This document shows positions 61,593 through 64,000 of a stretch of DNA of 64,000 bases, piece by piece. The position numbers and the translations under genes are program-made. Each line of letters opens with the position of its first letter. Positions within the stretch are counted from its first letter, which is position 1. Below the pieces are notes generated by a model. That model saw only the letters and a list, made by a program, of their open reading frames with translations. It had not been told where the DNA came from and searched no databases. The stretch covers positions 1 through 64,000 of the forward strand of contig NZ_JALGBX010000022.1 of assembly GCF_022808175.1 (NCBI RefSeq). The letters are read 5' to 3'. This stretch comes from Streptomyces sp. AP-93 (GTDB lineage Bacteria; Actinomycetota; Actinomycetes; Streptomycetales; Streptomycetaceae).

Positions 61593-62399
61593 TTGGCAAC
61601 ACTGGTGGAAGCCCTGCGCGCGGCCGGCTGCGTCTTCGCGGAGGAGGAGGCGGAGCTGCTGACGGCCGCCGCCGAGGACGCGGGGCACCTGGAGGGGCTG
61701 CTGGCCCGGCGGGTGGCGGGCGAACCGCTGGAACACGTCGTCGGCTGGGCGGAGTTCTGCGGGCTGCGCATGGCCGTCGGCGAGGGGGCCTTCGTGCCGC
61801 GCCGGCGCAGCGAGTTCCTCGCGCGGGAGGCGGTGGCGGCGGCCCGGCCCGGCGCGGTGGTCGTGGACCTGTGCTGCGGGGTGGGCGCGCTGGGCGCTGC
61901 CGTGGCCGCGCAGGTGCCGGGGGCCGAACTGCACGCGGCGGACATCGACCCGGCCGCACTCGCCTACGCCCGGCGCAACGTGGCCCCGTACGGCGGCCGG
62001 GTCTGGGAGGGCGACCTCTACGCGCCCCTGCCCGCCGGGCTCCGGGGCCGGGTGGACGTCCTGGTGGTCAACGCCCCGTACGTCCCGACCGGGGAGATCG
62101 GCCTGCTGCCGCCGGAGGCCCGCGACCACGAGCCGCCCGTCTCCCTGGACGGCGGCGCGGACGGCCTGGATGTCCACCGCCGGGTGGCCGCGGGAGCCCC
62201 GCCCTGGCTCGCGCCGGGCGGCAGCCTGCTGATCGAGACGAGCGCCCGCCAGTCCCCGGTCACGGCCGCGGCCCTGACGGCGGCGGGCCTGTCGGTACGC
62301 GCGGTGACCTCCGAGGAGTACTACGCGACGGTGATCATCGCGACGGCGCCGCATCCGGTGCGCGCCGCCGGCACGGGTGGGACCGGGGAGGCGAGTTGA
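61593..62399 (+). CDS. HemK-like protein-(glutamine-N5) methyltransferase
   Basis: This 268-residue protein has the SAM-binding motif 'VVVDLCCGVGALGAAVA' and 'ELHAADIDPAALAYARRN'. In place of the catalytic NPPY it has 'NAPYVP'. Members with NAPY or NPPY are annotated as putative glutamine N5-methyltransferases; the target is unclear. The start is TTG 61593, with GGAGGACTGAGG upstream. Its stop overlaps the TTG start of the next gene. Confidence 0.85.
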   Translation: MATLVEALRAAGCVFAEEEAELLTAAAEDAGHLEGLLARRVAGEPLEHVVGWAEFCGLRMAVGEGAFVPRRRSEFLAREAVAAARPGAVVVDLCCGVGALGAAVAAQVPGAELHAADIDPAALAYARRNVAPYGGRVWEGDLYAPLPAGLRGRVDVLVVNAPYVPTGEIGLLPPEARDHEPPVSLDGGADGLDVHRRVAAGAPPWLAPGGSLLIETSARQSPVTAAALTAAGLSVRAVTSEEYYATVIIATAPHPVRAAGTGGTGEAS

Positions 62400-62986
62400 T
62401 CACGGAGTTCCAGCAGAAGCTGCGCGAGCGCTACCTCGCCGCCCCCGTCGTGCAGGCCCCGGAGCCGTGGCAGCCGGTGCTGGACCGCAGGACTCCCGTC
62501 GGGGGCCTGCTCGGCATCGGCTTCGCCGTCCATCCCGACAGCGGGCACGACCTCGTCATGGTCGTGTCGGGGGACGGCCACGGGCTCTTCGACGCGGTCA
62601 CCGGCGAGAAGATCGCCCGCGACCGGGATCCCGACCCCGACACCAGCACCCCCGACGCGTCGCCGGACCTGGCCTGCCCCGGGTTCGGCCCGATCGAGGG
62701 CACCCGGGTCCACATCGCCGGACTCTTCGGCGGCGGCCTGCACAGCACCACACCGGACGGCTGGACCCTGGACGTCGTCAGCCCCGAGTGGCCCCACGAC
62801 CGTGTGATCCTCTCCGCCGACGGCGGGGTGCACGAAGGCCCGGCGGGCGGGACGTGGTGGCACGTCCTGCACTCCGAGTACTCGGAACTCCGCGCCGCCG
62901 GCTTCTCCCCCTCCGGCCGCACCCTGGCGGTCGCCACCAGCAGCGACCTCACCCTCTGGACCCGCCCTGAGCCGCAGGCGCCGTAG
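62396..62986 (+). CDS. Protein of unknown function coupled to the methyltransferase
   Basis: This 196-residue protein starts at TTG 62396, overlapping the upstream TGA (TTGA). It is mostly beta in pattern with 'GLLGIGFAVHPDSGHDLVMVVSGDGHGLFDAVTGEKIARDRD' and ends in 'GFSPSGRTLAVATSSDLTLW', which resembles a WD-type strand set. No catalytic motif recognised. The overlap suggests a shared function with the methyltransferase. Confidence 0.7.
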   Translation: MITEFQQKLRERYLAAPVVQAPEPWQPVLDRRTPVGGLLGIGFAVHPDSGHDLVMVVSGDGHGLFDAVTGEKIARDRDPDPDTSTPDASPDLACPGFGPIEGTRVHIAGLFGGGLHSTTPDGWTLDVVSPEWPHDRVILSADGGVHEGPAGGTWWHVLHSEYSELRAAGFSPSGRTLAVATSSDLTLWTRPEPQAP

Positions 62987-63004
62987 CCCACGGCCGTGGG
63001 AGTT

Positions 63005-63026
63005 ATTGCAAGCAGCTGCTTGCAAT
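63005..63026. promoter_or_regulatory. 22-bp palindrome upstream of the XRE regulator
   Basis: A perfect palindrome with half-site ATTGCAAGCAG lies 29 bases before the ATG of the XRE gene. A third partial half-site (TAGCAAGG) follows at 63030-63037. Autoregulation is likely. Confidence 0.75.
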
Positions 63027-63054
63027 AGTTAGCAAGGTGCGGCAGGATCGGGTC

Positions 63055-63507
63055 ATGGCATCGCTCAACGTCGGGAACCTCGGCGAGTACCTGCGCGAGC
63101 AGCGGCGGCAGGCGCAGCTTTCGCTGCGGCAGCTGGCCGATGCGGCGGGGGTGTCGAATCCGTACCTCAGTCAGATCGAACGCGGGCTGCGCAAGCCGAG
63201 CGCGGACATCCTGCAGCAGCTCGCCAAGGCGCTGCGGATCTCCGCCGAGACGCTGTACGTGCAGGCCGGAATCCTGGACGAGCGGGACCGGGACGCCGTG
63301 GAGACGAGGGCCGTGATCCTCGCCGATCCGTCCATCAGCGAGCAGCAGAAGCAGGTGCTGCTCCAGATCTACGCGTCCTTCCGCAAGGAGAACGCCGCAG
63401 AGGCCGAGGCGAAGGCCGAGGTGAACGCCGAGGCGAAGGCCGAGGCGGGAGCGGAAGCCGCTGCCGACGGCGGTAGTGGCGATGCCGAGACGCGCCGTAC
63501 GAACTGA
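63055..63507 (+). CDS. XRE-family helix-turn-helix regulator
   Basis: This 150-residue protein has an N-terminal Cro/C1-type HTH ('LGEYLREQRRQAQLSLRQLADAAGVSNPYLSQIERGLRKPSADIL'). A helical middle part and a low-complexity Ala/Glu/Lys tail ('AEAEAKAEVNAEAKAEAGAE') follow. ATG 63055 follows the palindrome. It probably controls itself and the downstream HbhA-like gene, 58 bases on. Confidence 0.9.
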   Translation: MASLNVGNLGEYLREQRRQAQLSLRQLADAAGVSNPYLSQIERGLRKPSADILQQLAKALRISAETLYVQAGILDERDRDAVETRAVILADPSISEQQKQVLLQIYASFRKENAAEAEAKAEVNAEAKAEAGAEAAADGGSGDAETRRTN

Positions 63508-63565
63508 GTACGCACCGAGTACGCACTGAGCACGAACTGAGACCGTGATCCGGGAGGACCACCAC

Positions 63566-64000
63566 ATGGCCATCGCCGATGACCTGAAGAAGACCCTCAC
63601 CGACCCGACCCCCCTCTACTTCGCCGCCGGCACCGCCGACCTCGCCGTGCAGCAGGCCAAGAAGGTGCCCGGGCTGATCGAGCAGCTGCGCGCCGAGGCC
63701 CCCGCGCGCATCGAGGCCGTGAAGAACACCGACCCGAAGGCCGTGCAGGAGAAGGCCAGGGAGAAGGCCAAGGAGGCGCAGGAGGCGGTCACCGCCACCG
63801 TCGCCGAGGTGTTCGGGGCGATCGACGCGAAGAAGTTCGGGGAGACCGCCCAGGACCTGGCACTGCGCGGGGTCGGCGTGGCCGCCGAGTACGCGGTCAA
63901 GGCCAAGGAGGCCTACGACAAGGTCGCCGAGCACGGTGAGCAGACCGTACGGGCCTGGCGCGGCGAGGTCTCCGAGGAGATCGTCGACATCGCCGTGGTC
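63566..64000 (+). CDS. HbhA-like helical protein, truncated by the window end
   Basis: The first 145 residues are visible and the frame runs past 64000. The sequence is a long amphipathic helix with 'AADLKK'-type repeats ('KAVQEKAREKAKEAQEAVTATVAEVFG'), as in mycobacterial heparin-binding haemagglutinin-like proteins. The family may act in membrane or lipid-droplet binding. A good ribosome site (GGGAGGACC) lies 7 bases upstream. Confidence 0.75.
   Translation, partial: MAIADDLKKTLTDPTPLYFAAGTADLAVQQAKKVPGLIEQLRAEAPARIEAVKNTDPKAVQEKAREKAKEAQEAVTATVAEVFGAIDAKKFGETAQDLALRGVGVAAEYAVKAKEAYDKVAEHGEQTVRAWRGEVSEEIVDIAVV

Overview
The window is high-GC actinobacterial chromosome, almost certainly from a Streptomyces. 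GTG and TTG starts are common, stop-start overlaps of the GTGA/ATGA type are frequent, and antisense frames are long and open. The gene order matches, as I recall it, the S. coelicolor core block from about SCO4125 to SCO4190. I had no database access, so gene names rest on motifs and remembered synteny.

Layout. Positions 1-131 hold the end of a 5S rRNA gene and its terminator. A six-gene minus-strand operon (774-7955) follows that looks like cmdABCDEF, a type IV secretion-like membrane complex without a relaxase that is linked to sporulation septation and chromosome segregation. Positions 8362-16080 are mixed housekeeping and envelope genes: a collagen-like secreted protein, a pentapeptide-repeat protein, a LysE exporter, a thioesterase, a lytic transglycosylase/NlpC hydrolase, a PAP2 phosphatase, small membrane proteins and a lipoprotein.

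Phosphate block (16144-38091). A CsoR-type copper sensor with a clear operator precedes a DUF47-pit phosphate uptake pair. A tandem array of five FG-GAP beta-propeller secreted proteins (18450-25853) separates these from pstSCAB, which carries an 11-nt direct-repeat PHO box. A CHAD protein, polyphosphate kinase, mycothiol synthase (mshD) and a secreted 5'-nucleotidase follow. Most of the block serves phosphate capture, storage and scavenging.

Stress and nitrogen block (38156-48519). This holds a divergent hydrolase/TetR pair, a Tat-exported PI-PLC-like protein, an OmpR/EnvZ-type two-component system, an HtrA-like protease, a LacI regulator and GlnR. A frameshifted TnpB (IS200/IS605-type) element with a structured right end sits between the protease and the LacI gene. 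A solo copy of the same right end sits on the other side of the protease gene.

Sulfur and differentiation block (49030-64000). A MoaD/ThiS-like carrier and a poly-Gln membrane protein come first. A cysteine-containing, probably leaderless leader peptide precedes a CysA-type sulfurtransferase and a DUF1416 protein. Then follow a translationally coupled trio of membrane-anchored unknowns, Nur (nickel-responsive Fur homologue), a YgfZ-type folate protein, D-aminoacyl-tRNA deacylase, RsiG (c-di-GMP-binding anti-sigma factor, both signature motifs intact), an Eis-like acetyltransferase, a HemK-like methyltransferase and an XRE regulator with a perfect 22-bp palindrome upstream. A HbhA-like helical protein runs off the end.

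The most unusual material is the pair of TnpB right ends flanking the protease gene, interspersed repeats translated inside two conserved genes, the five-fold FG-GAP array and several unassigned palindromic operators.
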